This document shows, one piece after another, positions 19,106 through 30,493 of a stretch of DNA of 64,000 nucleotides; within the stretch, counting starts at the first letter, position 1; each line of letters starts with the position of its first letter. The stretch is from NCBI GenBank assembly GCA_029964075.1, contig CM057147.1, positions 20,605,513 to 20,669,512 of the forward strand. The letters run 5' to 3'. The notes beneath the pieces were generated by a model that did no database searches, was not told the origin of the DNA, and worked only from the letters and a program-made list of their open reading frames with translations. Both the position numbers and the translations under genes were made by a program. The stretch is from Patiria pectinifera (lineage: Eukaryota; Echinodermata; Asteroidea; Valvatida; Asterinidae).

Positions 19106-22100
19106 CTGAAATAAGAGGAAAAGGTAAACCTTACTCCTGTATAAACGAACCTTCTGATTATTGTGTTGTCCTGTGGGGAACGAACGTAATGACACTGGAC
19201 TACTATTGATGACACCTAAAAGTAACAAGGTGTACATTAGCACGTTGCAGCATGCATAACGGACACAGTTTTACCAACGTTTGAGTTGTTGGAAATGGTG
19301 TAGTTTAGGACACTTCTAATGTTTTACAAGTTCCGTTCATAACTCAAAACCTTTACCTTACCATGCCCTCTGCCCACAAAATTAAGCTAGCTGCATTCTC
19401 AACAATCTATTTAGATGATTCCAAACACTCTTTTCCTGCTTGTATGATCACCCAATGTTTAGATATTAGTCCCAAAACATAAAATGTACTTTCGTTCTCT
19501 AGTATGGAACGGGGTTCTTTACTACACGACTTCCGATTTGTTGAGATTTGTTCGGCAACTTCCAAGCGCGTCAAGTTTGACAGCCGTAAATCTTGGTTTG
19601 TGTCCAATTTCCGGACGTCACTTTCTGACCGTCGGACCCAAAAGTTAATTGAGGGATAATAGGGCCTATGTTACCAATACAATACGTGTAATTGACTGAG
19701 TGAATAGACCTAAGATTGAATGACGTCTGCTTTGTTTACATGTGCGCTTTTCCTATGTGAGCCAGGTAGGGACGAGATCCATGTACATGTAAACAAAGCG
19801 TGACGTCTTTATGTCGTAAGCCTATTTTGAAGCGCATCAACGTTACCGCAATGGCAACACTACCTGAGAAAAAATGGGGGGGGGGGGGGTCAGATTTAAG
19901 TCGCAGCCTTAACAAAGTGTACTACATGTGTATATTGTTTACGGGATGTTGGATGTCTTATAATGACGTCAGAATTTAAAGGACAGAGGAAACCACCATT
20001 CGATCACTGCCGATGCAACCGCCCATCTCCCGGTACACCTGCTTTCCCCGACACGCTGAACAGCCTTGGGTCATTGTACCATTGTTGGCAAGTAATAATA
20101 ATCTATTCAACACAATATGTTTGATGCGAATTGTCCATCCGGTTTATCTTGACAATAACAATACCTCTCATCAGGGGAAATAAGAATCACCTGCCTTACA
20201 GGGAACAAATCAATTCAAACTATATATAATGGCAGCAATAATGCAGCGATAATTAATCCACTGTGCGTGTGTCACAATGCCTTATACCAACACCAAATGA
20301 AAGAGAATATGTTGTTTCTGTACTGGGGATAACTTATTTGCGCACAGAATGATGTTATGCCCAAAGAATATCGATTGATATGTGGCTGGCTTCATATAGA
20401 AGTATATTACATTATGTAAATAGGCACAGATTATAATTGCTTTAATATTATGAGCAAATATGCTTTGATATAACCACTCTTGATAATATGGAAATTTGAA
20501 TGTGAAGGGAAAACAACTGAATTCTCACTTGATAAATCTGGGCAGTTCTTCTCTGGGTCATCTATGAGCAATGTGTACTTCGTCGGCTCGGTGTCCGTCG
20601 CACCTTCTGGTTGAAAAAAAGAAAGGGAAACAAGACCAAACAAGATGATGGGATTGTTGGTGCTTTAGTAACAGGATGTTTCAGGTGTTCGAAGAAAGGT
20701 TCGGACCGTTTTTATTTTCTTTGTCAAGATAGGTCTGATGTTGATTCTTTTTCATAAATGAGACCTATTTTTTTCAAGAGAGTAGGGTAATGTACTGGTA
20801 CAGGCATGTCTTGTAAATTGACACTTGACCGGTTGTTGGTATCGACTCATCCTATGATTGAAATTGTTGCCGACAGCCGACTTGATAACTGTCTCCAATA
20901 GACATTAGCCATCTTGGAGGGCAATGCCTTTGTTTTGCTGGTGTATATGCATAAGTGAAGCTTTTGAGCATTCATTGTTTCTAAATTAAAATTACAACTA
21001 AGATGCCCTCTAAGATGGCCGCCATACGCATAAGGTCTCTTGGGTCGCCTATTGTCGTAAAATGCATTTTTATCTGGCTCACACCTTTAATACATCATCG
21101 TTCCTTTTTGTGAACTGGGGAAGATTTAGGTGGACTTGGCACATTGACAATAAGAACTTTAGGTAACTATTTTCTTGGCTATCTAATTGTCTCTATTTGG
21201 CCAGTGGTTGGTCTGGGTTTTTTATGTGTGTGTGAACAATACCACTTACTTTCTACTTTGATGACCCAGTATGTTTCTCTGCCATCCAGTAGGGTGTTTG
21301 CGTACGCGTGTAGGTTATCTGGGAGACGCTTAACACTACCCATTGCGTCTGATAAATCTAATGTTGCTGGGGAAATGAAAATCAAAACATTTTTAAAAAT
21401 AAATTCTAAATTAAAGCGTGTTAACGTTATATTTCGTTACAATACCACTAAAGCTTCATGCGGCCTGATCCGATGAGGAATTTTGTAAAATTACTGTCAT
21501 TAATAATTCACTCTGTAAACCGTTGATAGGTGATTCTTTCTAGGTTAATGAAATCTAGTAATGCATCCTGCGTCGAAGAGTGTAGACTCCTCGAGTAGAA
21601 TATATTCAGATTTCATGAAAATTGGTTTCAAGACAATGTACAAACAAGACAGTAAGCTCATTAAGGTTCGGTAAATATCAGCAGTCAAAAAAAGTATATG
21701 GCCGATTGCGCCACGGTTCTCTCAGGTTTTAATATCTGGAGTTACTTCGGGGCCATGCATGGGTAACAGCAAGACTCTTTCAAAACAATCCAACTTAATT
21801 ATTCACATGACTTACCAGATGTAAACAGCGTAGGGACCGAAATGAAGACTTAAAAGTGACAAAGGTCAGTGTCAGCATGTTGACTTACCATTGGCATCCG
21901 TTATATTGCAGTGTTTGCGGATACACTCCAGCAGAATGAGACTGGAGCAGTAGGGATTGAATAACTTCTGTTCGTTGTCTATCGGAATAAAGGATGGGGG
22001 AAAAAATGACAAAATAAACGCTACCCTCGTGCTTCAATATTCAAACTATTTCGATGAAAAACAGATAAAACGCCAATGCCAATTGTTAATTTAATTATTA

Positions 22101-25100
22101 TATTGACAATTGAAGATCAAATAAACAATTTTAGGCAGTGTTAAAGGTATATTAGATCATGTGGTGTTTTTTTTTTGGGGGGGGGGGTGAGTGCATGTTT
22201 TTGTTTCGTCTGAAGCAATATTATTGTAGGGTGCATAACTTCTAACCTGTTAAGTTTCAGCTCAATGGACAATATAATTATATACGTGTTGAGAAACGTA
22301 TGCACAATTATTGTTTTGGGTCTCGTAACTAGATTCCGTTGCTGTCGCACGTAAAAAGGTGAAGCACCTTCAATGATTGTTTTCTTCCAAACGATACCAT
22401 TTCAAGCGGAATAATTTCACAGGGTATTTGGAACCATCCTTACTTGGAGCAAAACTTTTCTCGTTAAGTCCTTTCCGGGTATTTACCAATGTTCCTACGT
22501 GCCTTTAAATATAGGTTTTTGATATATTTATAAATAGCCACTTTATGCAGGAAAAATGAAGAGGCTTTCGATTACAAACGTTCGACTAGTTAAACCAATA
22601 TTTTGTTGAAACGGCTATGCGTGGACAAAGGAAACAAAAGAGTTAGGTATTTACAGTATGTCCTACAATACATCAATACATTGGGGGTTGCTGGGAGTAA
22701 TTGTCAGTTGTCATTTATCATTAATAGCTTACGGGTGCCAAACATGCATACTGCCTGGTGTTAATGTTTCACACGCAAAAAAGGACGAAGGGATTACATG
22801 AATTATTGAATGAGAGAGGTGGACAATTTGTGTTAAGTGCATTGTGTACGAGCAGAAAAGAACAAATCCTGAAATATTAATTGCACGAGCGCCGAAACGC
22901 TATTGTAATCATTGTCGGGTTTTTTTTGGGGGGGGGGACCTACGCCACTTGAAAATTAAAGGAACCTGTAAGCCTGCCCAGTAGCAAATCCAGAGGTGGT
23001 TGGGGTGGGGGTTAGGTGACAACCCCCATTCGGCCGCTTACTGATGTTATGAAACTAGTAAAATGGGACAAAAAAATAATAATAATAAAAGGAAGTTCCT
23101 AAATTTGTTCTTGAATTGCGTAGTTTAGATTCCAGGAGAAATCATTGTAGATGTTTTTCATAGTTATACGGGGGGGGGGGGGGAATGCCGCAGACCACCC
23201 AGTACGCCTTATACTCAACCCCCCATTTTTATATCAACCCTCCCCCTCCTCGTTTCCTTAAAGCTAGTTCCGCCCCGCTACCTTAATGCAAGGAATATCA
23301 TGTTTCATACGAAGACAAAGTTGAGCCGGTTAAATGTTCAACATAATGTAGGCCTTTAACCTATAAGTTTGTGCATATTCGTTCTTTGTTCGGTGGGCAT
23401 GTCGTTGTATTTCCTTCAAATCATGTCAATTGGTGTCTCGCTTTTCTTATTTGCAAAAAAAAATACGATTATTTAATAAGCGTACAAACATGCAACCTCA
23501 GCTGAAATGTTTCTGCCGCGTTGAACTTATAATTGTTCGGGAAAAATCCCCAAGTAGGCCTATGTTCGGGAAAAATCCCGAAGTATGGAAAACTAAAGGA
23601 GAGGTTTTGCACATAAGCACATCACTTTGATACCCATGATCGACCAGCTCTTGTGCCCAGTTCGTTGTGTGACATTCCCTCCCCCCCCCGAAAAAAATCG
23701 ATGAAGTCACTTTCAGAGATGTGTGTAAGACCATTAAAAGTTCAAACATCCCCGCAACCACGCGGGCATTGTCCCGTTAACTTTGCTTTGTCCGCTAAGT
23801 TTGCCAAAGACTGGTCTTTATTTCCAAATGCTCTTAGCTGGTTCGATTTTTGTTATTTATAGAGACAAAAACCAACCTCCCTCGTTAGTTAAGTCAATAA
23901 AACGAGTTATTACCGGCACGGTTGTTGACCGGAAATTTCAGGGGTTGGAACTTTTCGGCTCATTTTCTGTTTTAAAATTACGAGACAAAAGTCAAGTTAC
24001 TAATTATTGTTGGGGGCCTCAATCCTTTTTGACGCACGAGAGGCTCGGCTAGGCTGACTATTTCTTTAAACTTAGGGGATTTTTAGAAGAGGCTAATTTT
24101 CTGTTTTAAAATTACGAGACAAATGTCATATTACTAATTATTGTTGGGGGCATCAACCTTTGACGCACGAGGTTCGGCTAGGCAGAGTATTTCTATAGGG
24201 GATTTTTTGAAGAGGTTTAAGAGCTGACATTTGGATTTCATTTTGTGCGCCTGATAAGAGGACCAAGTGTTAAAATTGAGAGTGAAGAGATTTGTTTGTC
24301 CTTTTCGCGAACCTGCACCAAATCTCTAACTCGATTGATGGCGTTCTCTAAATTGCATTGGTCAAAGTGATACCACCTTTAACCTATAGGGCCACCTAAA
24401 ATAAAAACTATTGATGCAAGTAGAAAAAAAGCTCTTGCTTCTGCCCACCTAGGAAAAGCAATCCCCGATGTTACTTCAAGGAAATAATTATTTAGTCTAT
24501 GACAAGTGGACTGTTTAAGGAATCGACGCCAATACCAGTTCTTTATACCGTCAGCTCATTATGGAAAATAACATGCGATGGTTTTGAAAGATCAATCACA
24601 TGCTAAGAAAATGAAAAACATTATAACCCTTCGGCAGATAATCGTATACAAGTCGCAAGATAATTATTGTCAGTTAACAAAAATAGATGATTAAAAGTGA
24701 TAGCGCATTTTTGAAAGACACATTAGGCCTACTGGTAGGCATGGGCGTCGTGAGGGGGGGGGGCAGGCAAGGGGGGCGCTTGCCCCCCCCCCTTGGGAAA
24801 GCAACACACACACACACACACACAAAAGGAAGGGAAAAAAAAGAAAAAAAAAGAACAAGAGGCGCAAAGTCATAGTGGTGTAATATTAATGAGTTGGGGG
24901 GGGCAAAATGTCCCTGCCCCCCCTATAAGCGTGTAAAGTGGCGTATCGGGATACGCCACTTCGTGGTGCAGCATTTTTCATTTTTTAGAGATACGCCACA
25001 CAGTCTAATTAGCGTTCTTAGTTAATTAGAACTCCGATCAGAATAAAACTTTCTGAGAGTGAGCACTTTGATGGAATAATAACGTTAATGAAAAAAACTC

Positions 25101-25187
25101 AATTTGGCAAAAAAATCGAGATACGCCGGTTCGTGGTGCGACCGACGAATTAAACTTACCCCCGTATTTCACAGTAATGAATGTCAT
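18972..25187 (-). CDS. CXorf65-like protein, complete five-exon gene
   Basis: Exons (- strand): 25187-25160, 21978-21889, 21366-21250, 20606-20529 and 19105-18972. All four introns are phase 1 with good GT-AG sites, and the joined frame gives 148 residues. The product starts MTFITVKYGDNEQKLFNPYC, continues through TLDLSDAMGSVKRLPDNLHA and ETYWVIKVEKG, and ends in a basic tail (GSGRPKSNTKKR). Human CXorf65 begins MFIYVKHGDNQQFLVNTNC and contains TIDLCDETG and TYYVCKVEHG at matching places, so this is that family. Its molecular function is unknown; no membrane segment or enzyme motif is seen, and the tail is Lys/Arg-rich. The human protein is about 183 residues, so this one is shorter at the C-terminus. 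Confidence 0.85.
19704..19833. mobile_element. Palindromic miniature element in CXorf65-like intron 4
   Basis: GAATGACGTCTGCTTTGTTTACATG at the left is matched by the complement of CATGTAAACAAAGCGTGACGTC at the right, with arms of about 40 bp around a short centre. No coding frame; target duplication unclear. Confidence 0.5.
20529..20606 (-). CDS. CXorf65-like exon 4
   Basis: The acceptor is a T-rich tract ending CAACCAG and the donor CAAGTGAGAA. It encodes (K)GATDTEPTKYTLLIDDPEK and NCPDLS. In human CXorf65 the corresponding stretch also follows KVEHG and contains LLKDPEP. Confidence 0.85.
21250..21366 (-). CDS. CXorf65-like exon 3
   Basis: The acceptor is TTCATTTCCCCAG and the donor AAGTAAGTGG. 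It encodes TLDLSDAMGSVKRLPDNLHA, then YANTLLDGRETYWVIKVE. The (T)(I/L)DL-(C/S)D----(M/V)K and TY-V-KVE motifs are shared with human CXorf65. Confidence 0.88.
21889..21978 (-). CDS. CXorf65-like exon 2
   Basis: The acceptor is TTATTCCGATAG and the donor GGTAAGTCA. It encodes NEQKLFNPYCSSLILLECIR and KHCNITDAN. The FNPxC...LLxxIR pattern is the family's N-terminal core. Another donor-like site (CTGGTAAGTCATG) lies on the same strand near 21813 and may be cryptic. Confidence 0.85.
22975..23280. repeat. Dispersed C/G-run repeat family Q, copy 2
   Basis: Same block order as 18185-18480: GATTCCAGGAGAAATCATTG, a 14-base G-run, CGCCTTATACTCAACCCC, ATATCAACCCTCCCCC, TTTCCTTAAAGCTAGTTCCG. Located in intron 1 of the CXorf65-like gene. 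Confidence 0.6.
23953..24216 (+). repeat. Tandem duplication, 134-bp offset
   Basis: CTGTTTTAAAATTACGAGAC, ACTAATTATTGTTGGGGG and GACGCACGAG...TTCGGCTAGGC occur twice in order, 134 bp apart. The copies differ by small substitutions and short deletions. It is intronic in the CXorf65-like gene. Confidence 0.85.
24803..24824 (+). repeat. CA microsatellite
   Basis: Eleven CA units directly after a G/C-run block (24755-24795). Confidence 0.9.
25160..25187 (-). CDS. CXorf65-like exon 1 (start codon)
   Basis: ATG is at 25187-25185 on the - strand. The exon codes for MTFITVKYG plus one base and ends at a strong donor, GGTAAGTTT. The last G with AC from exon 2 makes Asp, giving YGDNEQ, which lines up with HGDNQQ of human CXorf65. 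The exon is 28 bp and was found by searching for exactly this phase and motif. Confidence 0.8.
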
Positions 25188-26574
25188 CTTTGGGATTTGT
25201 TGAGTTTGCCGGAGTTCCGTAACCCGGTGGAACTAGATGCAGCGCAGGCTCACTCCCAAGTCAGAAGGCATAAAGCCTGCACTTATTTTGTACCATGGTG
25301 TAATCATCAACCAAGGAGTGCTGGCGTGGAGATCGAAGCGTACCCGGTGTACCCGTGGATCGGGTGAAATCACTGACTACACAATTCTTTCTAATCAAGG
25401 CCGGTATTTGAAGCCTTTTACGCCTCCACGGTAGTTTTCAAAAGGGTGATACTGGATCCAAATGAGAGCATGCAGCATATCAAACACGATAAACTGCAAT
25501 TTGATGGGCTTGAGGCTTGGACACGGATATAATGGCACTAGAAATCAGGCAGGCGTATTGGGCTCTTTGTATGAGGCCAGGCAGCATCTAGATAGCGTCC
25601 TTCAATAATTCATAGACTACATTGGTCTCCCGACCAGTTATCGATGAACGGCTATATACGTTTCACGACACTACATGGAGCACAACTTCGAGTGTACATG
25701 CACTTGTTGATACTGAATAAGGCTATTGGGCCCCAAGAGCGATTATTTCCGCTCATGTACCCGACACTGAACGACAAACACGCAAACAATGTGCATTTGA
25801 CCCAGTACGTCACCCTCGCATATCCCCAGCCGAGCACCCGATATCATGGCAACTGACAACAAACTTGAAGTCAAGCACGGTCGGTCCTCAATGAACAAGG
25901 TCACGCAGCCGTATAAATATCATAAACTCGCAACTCGGCCATTTATTGTTTGGTCCACTGTGTGTAATCCTGTATCAGTTTATGCCTTGATTAATTGTAT
26001 TGACATAAACTGATATAAAATACTTCTCGGGAAATTGAGGTCAAAGGGGTTATTAGCCTAGCAACTTTCTTAATTATTTAGTTTCCACTGCATTGATTGT
26101 ATTTCACATTTAATTTTACTGTAAAATATGAGTGATTTTCACGCTAATCCCTGATTCCAATCTAAAGAGAATTTAGCTTCAATTACAATGAAAACTGGTA
26201 GGCCCAATAACTTTGTTGTGGTTCGTGCACGTGCAATAAAGTGATTATGAACTTGCTTAGTTGAGGAGTGTTGAACCCCGAAAAATAAATGTTCATTTTT
26301 TTTTTGCATGGAATAGCTCGTTCATCTTTCCAGTGAGACATAAAAAAGGGGAAATCGAGTACGTTCCATACTCGTGAACAAGTTATTTTTCGCCTATAGC
26401 GAATTTTCAGTTTTAACGAAGAACCTATACTGTTTTTCCTAATTATAAAACTGAAATACATCAATCTACAATGTGGCATGAATTTAGTGAAGCAAATGTG
26501 TTATTCACCGAGGGTGCAGTTTTTTGGAAGGCCCTAACAGTTTGAGAGTCCCTGCGCCTCTTATTACATGTATT

Positions 26575-26665
26575 AGGGCGTCACCTTTAACACGCCTTAT
26601 ACTCAACCCCTCCCCCACCCTTTTATAACCCCCTCCGTTTCCTAAAAGCGATAATGCAACCTGTC
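26575..26665. repeat. Dispersed repeat family Q, partial copy 3
   Basis: CGCCTTATACTCAACCCCTCC, a C-rich tract and GTTTCCTAAAAGCGATAATGC match the right third of the copies at 18185 and 22975. Confidence 0.55.
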
Positions 26666-26677
26666 CCTCTGACATTA

Positions 26678-26807
26678 CACTGTAAAAACTGCAGTGTTAA
26701 ATTTACACCATTGGTATCTATATAGGACCATCTGGTGTTAAATTTTACTGGTGTTGTCCTATATAGATACCGAATGGTGTTAAATTAACACTACAGTTTT
26801 TGCAGTG
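26678..26807. mobile_element. 130-bp palindromic miniature element, TA duplication
   Basis: It begins CACTGTAAAAACTGCAGTG and ends CAGTTTTTGCAGTG, flanked by TA on both sides (26676-26677 and 26808-26809). A second inner inverted pair, GGTATCTATATAGGAC and GTCCTATATAGATACC, makes nearly the whole unit self-complementary. TA targets suggest Tc1/mariner-type mobilisation. Confidence 0.75.
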
Positions 26808-27184
26808 TAGAGGGCGCTATTAATGAGATGAAGGGCGGGGGCAAGAGGGCTTGGCTTTTTTTCAAAAAGGGGAAGGGGATTAAGTCTATAGTATCGTGCG
26901 CTATTTCCATATTGTGACATTAAAAGGTATGTGTAGCTGATGGCTTGCGAGGGGATACAAGGGAGATGGCCCCCGCTGCGCCCCCGGCTCCGCCAATGGA
27001 TCGGATCAGATCAGTTGTTGATGCCCACTACGGGACATCAGCTAAACACATATATTTTTCTCACTGGATCAGCGTTCTTGCCGCACTCCCAGTGAGTACC
27101 CTGGCTATCTAGGGAAACTAATGATCCCCTAGCTCGCAAACTCCGGTGTATCATGGCAACCCAAATCTGCCATGGTGTGACTCG

Positions 27185-27700
27185 GACACCAACTTCCTTC
27201 AAGATGTCATCATGTTGGCCCGTCTGAATGTTGAAGGCTTGCCAGCTCCCAAAAAGTGGCCCGATTGTATCCCTCTGCAACCAACTCAAGATTGACGTCA
27301 TCTGCCTCCAAGAAACACATCAGATCTGAAGATCCAACATCTAGGCTCACCCGCATCACCCACTTTTACCTCTCTGATATAGCGGCTACCACCTCGTAAA
27401 CCCATTTGGACCAACCCGATGGAACAACCTATGATAGCTACCAACTTTGGCAGGAGGAATGGGACAGGTCTGAGCAGCCCCAAGAACAAGGAGCTGATCG
27501 CCGACCCTACTGTTCGACTCCCTGGACCTCCAACTCAACCTCTGGACCAAGTTGAACCAGTTCCGCACTGGTGGTGGACCCAGGGCTATATATACCCTTG
27601 CCAGGTGGAACAGATGTTCCTGCGATGCGGAGGAGATGTTGGAACATATCGGGGAGCCGTGCCCACTTCTGCGGTTCCAGGGCAACCACTGGCAAATAAC
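27185..27700 (+). pseudogene. Internally deleted LINE (non-LTR retrotransposon) remnant
   Basis: The left part (about 27210-27320) reads LNVEGLPAPKK then, after a frameshift, QLKIDVICLQETH, the start of the apurinic-type endonuclease domain of LINEs. The right part (27490-27670) reads ELIADPTVRLPG, then in another frame WTKLNQFRTG and CSCDAEEMLEHIGEPCPLL, the zinc-knuckle tail after the reverse transcriptase. The whole reverse transcriptase between them is gone. Several frameshifts confirm it is dead. Confidence 0.75.
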
Positions 27701-28926
27701 ATTCGGGCAACAGCATTTGTGTGCACAAAATTTGATTTTTTGTTATTGTTGTTGTGAAGTAAAAGTATCAGACTGCTTGACGTTGGACGTGTCGGCTTTG
27801 AATCACTCCATCGAGTGCGCCGACAAGAGTCCGAATGCATGACGTCAGTCGGAGGTATCAGGTATGGGATAACCGACGGGCTGGCCATATCTCGAGTCGG
27901 CGACAAAGCGAACCGACGTCGGCAAGCGTCCGTGCCGCAAAGTCCCCAAGAATAAATTTGATTCATCGTATTAATAGCTCAGTTCACCGCTGTGGCGGCT
28001 TGGCCGTGTTTGTCAGGAACCTGATGAAACGGAACAAAATCCAAATCCAGTCTTGAGCTGTGCTTTCTATCCATGTAGAACCCTACCCTGGCTTCGAAGC
28101 TTCGTCTCCGGCTTCCTCTTGATCTTCCCGGCAAGATTCCATGAGGCCTGCTATTTTTTTAAAACCAAATTAACCGTATCAAGCATTGGTCTAGTTTGTG
28201 TCTCCATAAGCAAAAAACCCAGAAACAATTGTACTGCTAGATTCTGTCAAATCTGGAATCTAAAATTATGAAGCTGGACTGAAGCCAAAATGAGACGCAG
28301 CCTGCCGGTATTTAAAGGTTTGAAATTGCGCCCTCTGTCGACGATACTTCCAAATTGCTCAACACAGCAAAAAAGACAACGCACTTGATATCTAAACGTG
28401 AATCCCACGGAACCAACTGGAAAATTGGGTAAGAAAGTTGCATTTCCGGTCAAAAGACCGTTTAAAATTGTGAAAACTATGGTTTTTACAATTAAAGGAA
28501 GATTGTTTGAGGTAAAAGAAGTAATTTATTACTAGAAATAATAAAATATACGGCACAATCGTTTGCACTAATGCAGCCGCAATTGCTTTCAGTGCAAGTT
28601 TCCTGAACGTCCGTGTATTTCCGACATAGGCCTAACCATTAATGGAATAATGATTGTATTTTGTGTTCACGCGTGCGACTCATGTTATACACTTTAGATT
28701 GCTGATTGTTTATTCTTGTAAGAATAATACAAGGGAAGAACGTAGTGTCCTGATGTCAATTCTGTAGTTGTGTACAAAGTCTATGGGGAGTTAAGTACAT
28801 TTTCAAAGCAATTTAGCAAAAGAATAGCAATGTTTAGCCTAGGCTTTAGGTACTAAATTGGAAATGGTTCTCAATCTCAGTCCCAAATTCATGTCTTTTC
28901 AATATTTTTTTGTAATGATTTGGGCC

Positions 28927-29879
28927 CAGGGCTCGATTTACAAAAAAAAAGTGGCATGCACTGGTGCATGTAGACCAAAAAACCTACATGCACCAAGAAA
29001 AACCCACATGCACCATAATTGACTTACACCCGTCTGCTTCTCTGAAGGCATTCTTTCTCTTTGATTTATCGAACTTTCTACAGACGGTACAGTACTTTTT
29101 TACTCTATCATGCTCAAGCCTAAACCCGTTAAGGTGACGTTGTATACAACGCCACGCTTTTGTGGCATTTTGAACATGGCAAAATTGATCCGCCATACAT
29201 AATTTCGTACATTTGTTGAGTACTCACATAGAAATCTAAATTTGCCTTCCCGCGTGTTCAGAATGTGTCATTTCGACGAAATTTGCCGTCAATGAAGACC
29301 TATACATGCCATACGAACGTGTAGAAATCGGATTTTAACCTGGAAAGTGACACCAGTACCCAGGGTCATTTGCGTGCAAAAAACCCGTCTGCTTCATGTG
29401 GCGCATATGATAGCTAGGCGGCGTCCGATTGGCCAATAACGAGACCACCTGATAAACGCAGCTAATAATTTGGAATCACACTTATGATCCGGACATAAGG
29501 AATGCCCGGAGCGTCAGTGCGATACCAAATTCTCCGCAGCATGTATCACGTGGTAAATCACATGCATGATCGGAGGAGGTTGCAGGACGTACGTCGAGAT
29601 TTTACCTCGTACTCTGAATCTGCTGCGACTGTGCGAGCATGGTGCGAGGAATATTTTATGGATTTATAAAAGAAATAACACGTTTGTACACTATCTGGTC
29701 AAGTATTCAATACATTTTTATTCTTATTATCACTCATTTGTAAATATATGCATGAAATGAGTATTTTGGTGGCTAAAAAAGTTACATGCACGTCGTGCAT
29801 GCTCAGTAAAAAAGCTACGTGCACAAGCAAAAATCTACAAGCACTGGTGCATGCGTGCACCCGGGTAAATCGAGCCCTG
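28927..29879 (-). mobile_element. 953-bp hAT element, 8-bp duplication TTTGGGCC, with coding remnant
   Basis: It begins CAGGGCTCGATTTAC and ends GTAAATCGAGCCCTG, with TTTGGGCC exactly on both sides (28919-28926 and 29880-29887). Subterminal CATGCAC/GTGCATG motifs are repeated many times at both ends, as in hAT elements that bind their transposase there. On the - strand 29196-28984 reads a short cysteine-containing frame (KKYCTVCRKFDKSKRKNAFR) that resembles the zinc-finger front of some hAT-derived proteins. No transposase catalytic core is present. Confidence 0.88.
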
Positions 29880-30493
29880 TTTGGGCCTATGATAAAAAAA
29901 GTGGCTTCATAAGTTGAGGATACAGCATTCTTTCCATAAATACAAGAATATAGCCTTCTTGCATGTCTTGCATGTCTTGCTTGGTAAACTTCAGTCCAGC
30001 TCCATTGCTGGCACAATTGCAGAATCCCCCCCCCCCCCACTCGATCCATGCACCTCGTAACCGGCCGGCTATGGAGTCACAGTTGATTGCCCTCAATAAA
30101 CCTTCTCAGCGCTACCTGTATACATGTAGGTCTTCACATGTCATGCTGCACTGCACTCCCACTCCGTATCCGCGTAGCCGGCAACAGGGTAGTTGGTTTG
30201 GACTTAAAAAATTTTCAGCAACTCCCATTCCTTTTGTGTTGCTTCGTTCTCCAGCATATCAAGGGGACTCCCACCCACCTCATAGCCACGTAGCCGGCAA
30301 CAATATACCCAGCAAGTTTTGAGACAATTGAATTCAAGGCCTGTGTGTGTAGCAGTGCTACATGCTACAGGAAACAGTTAGTCAGGTGATACCTTGATGC
30401 CTTTTATTCGAATGGGCATGAGCCACCTTAAGGTCAAAGAACCAGACAAGGGAGAACGCACCAACGCTGAACGCTTGGCAAGTTATAAGAAAA

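Larger units (their letters stand above)
25188..27184. other. 5' flank of the CXorf65-like gene and intergenic DNA
   Basis: Directly upstream of the CXorf65-like start. 25190-25860 is less AT-rich and holds no recognisable gene. One partial family Q copy (26575-26665) and one palindromic element (26678-26807) are listed separately. Confidence 0.5.

Noticed and set aside
18856-19209. + strand frame of 117 codons starting ATGGCGGCGGTG with a good start context
   Set aside because: It overlaps the last exon and 3' UTR of the CXorf65-like gene on the other strand. That gene has a strong acceptor and matching phase, while the + frame has no recognisable homology or downstream exons.
19407-19607. 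- strand frame (TNQDLRLSNLTRLEVAEQIS) as an extra CXorf65-like exon
   Set aside because: The phases of exons 4 and 5 already fit each other directly, and this stretch has a weak acceptor and no good donor. An alternative exon cannot be fully excluded.
20860-21060. Possible inverted-repeat element around AGCCATCTTGGAGGGCA and GCCATCTTAGAGGGCAT
   Set aside because: The arms match only loosely over about 25 bases and no target duplication was found; left out of the feature list.
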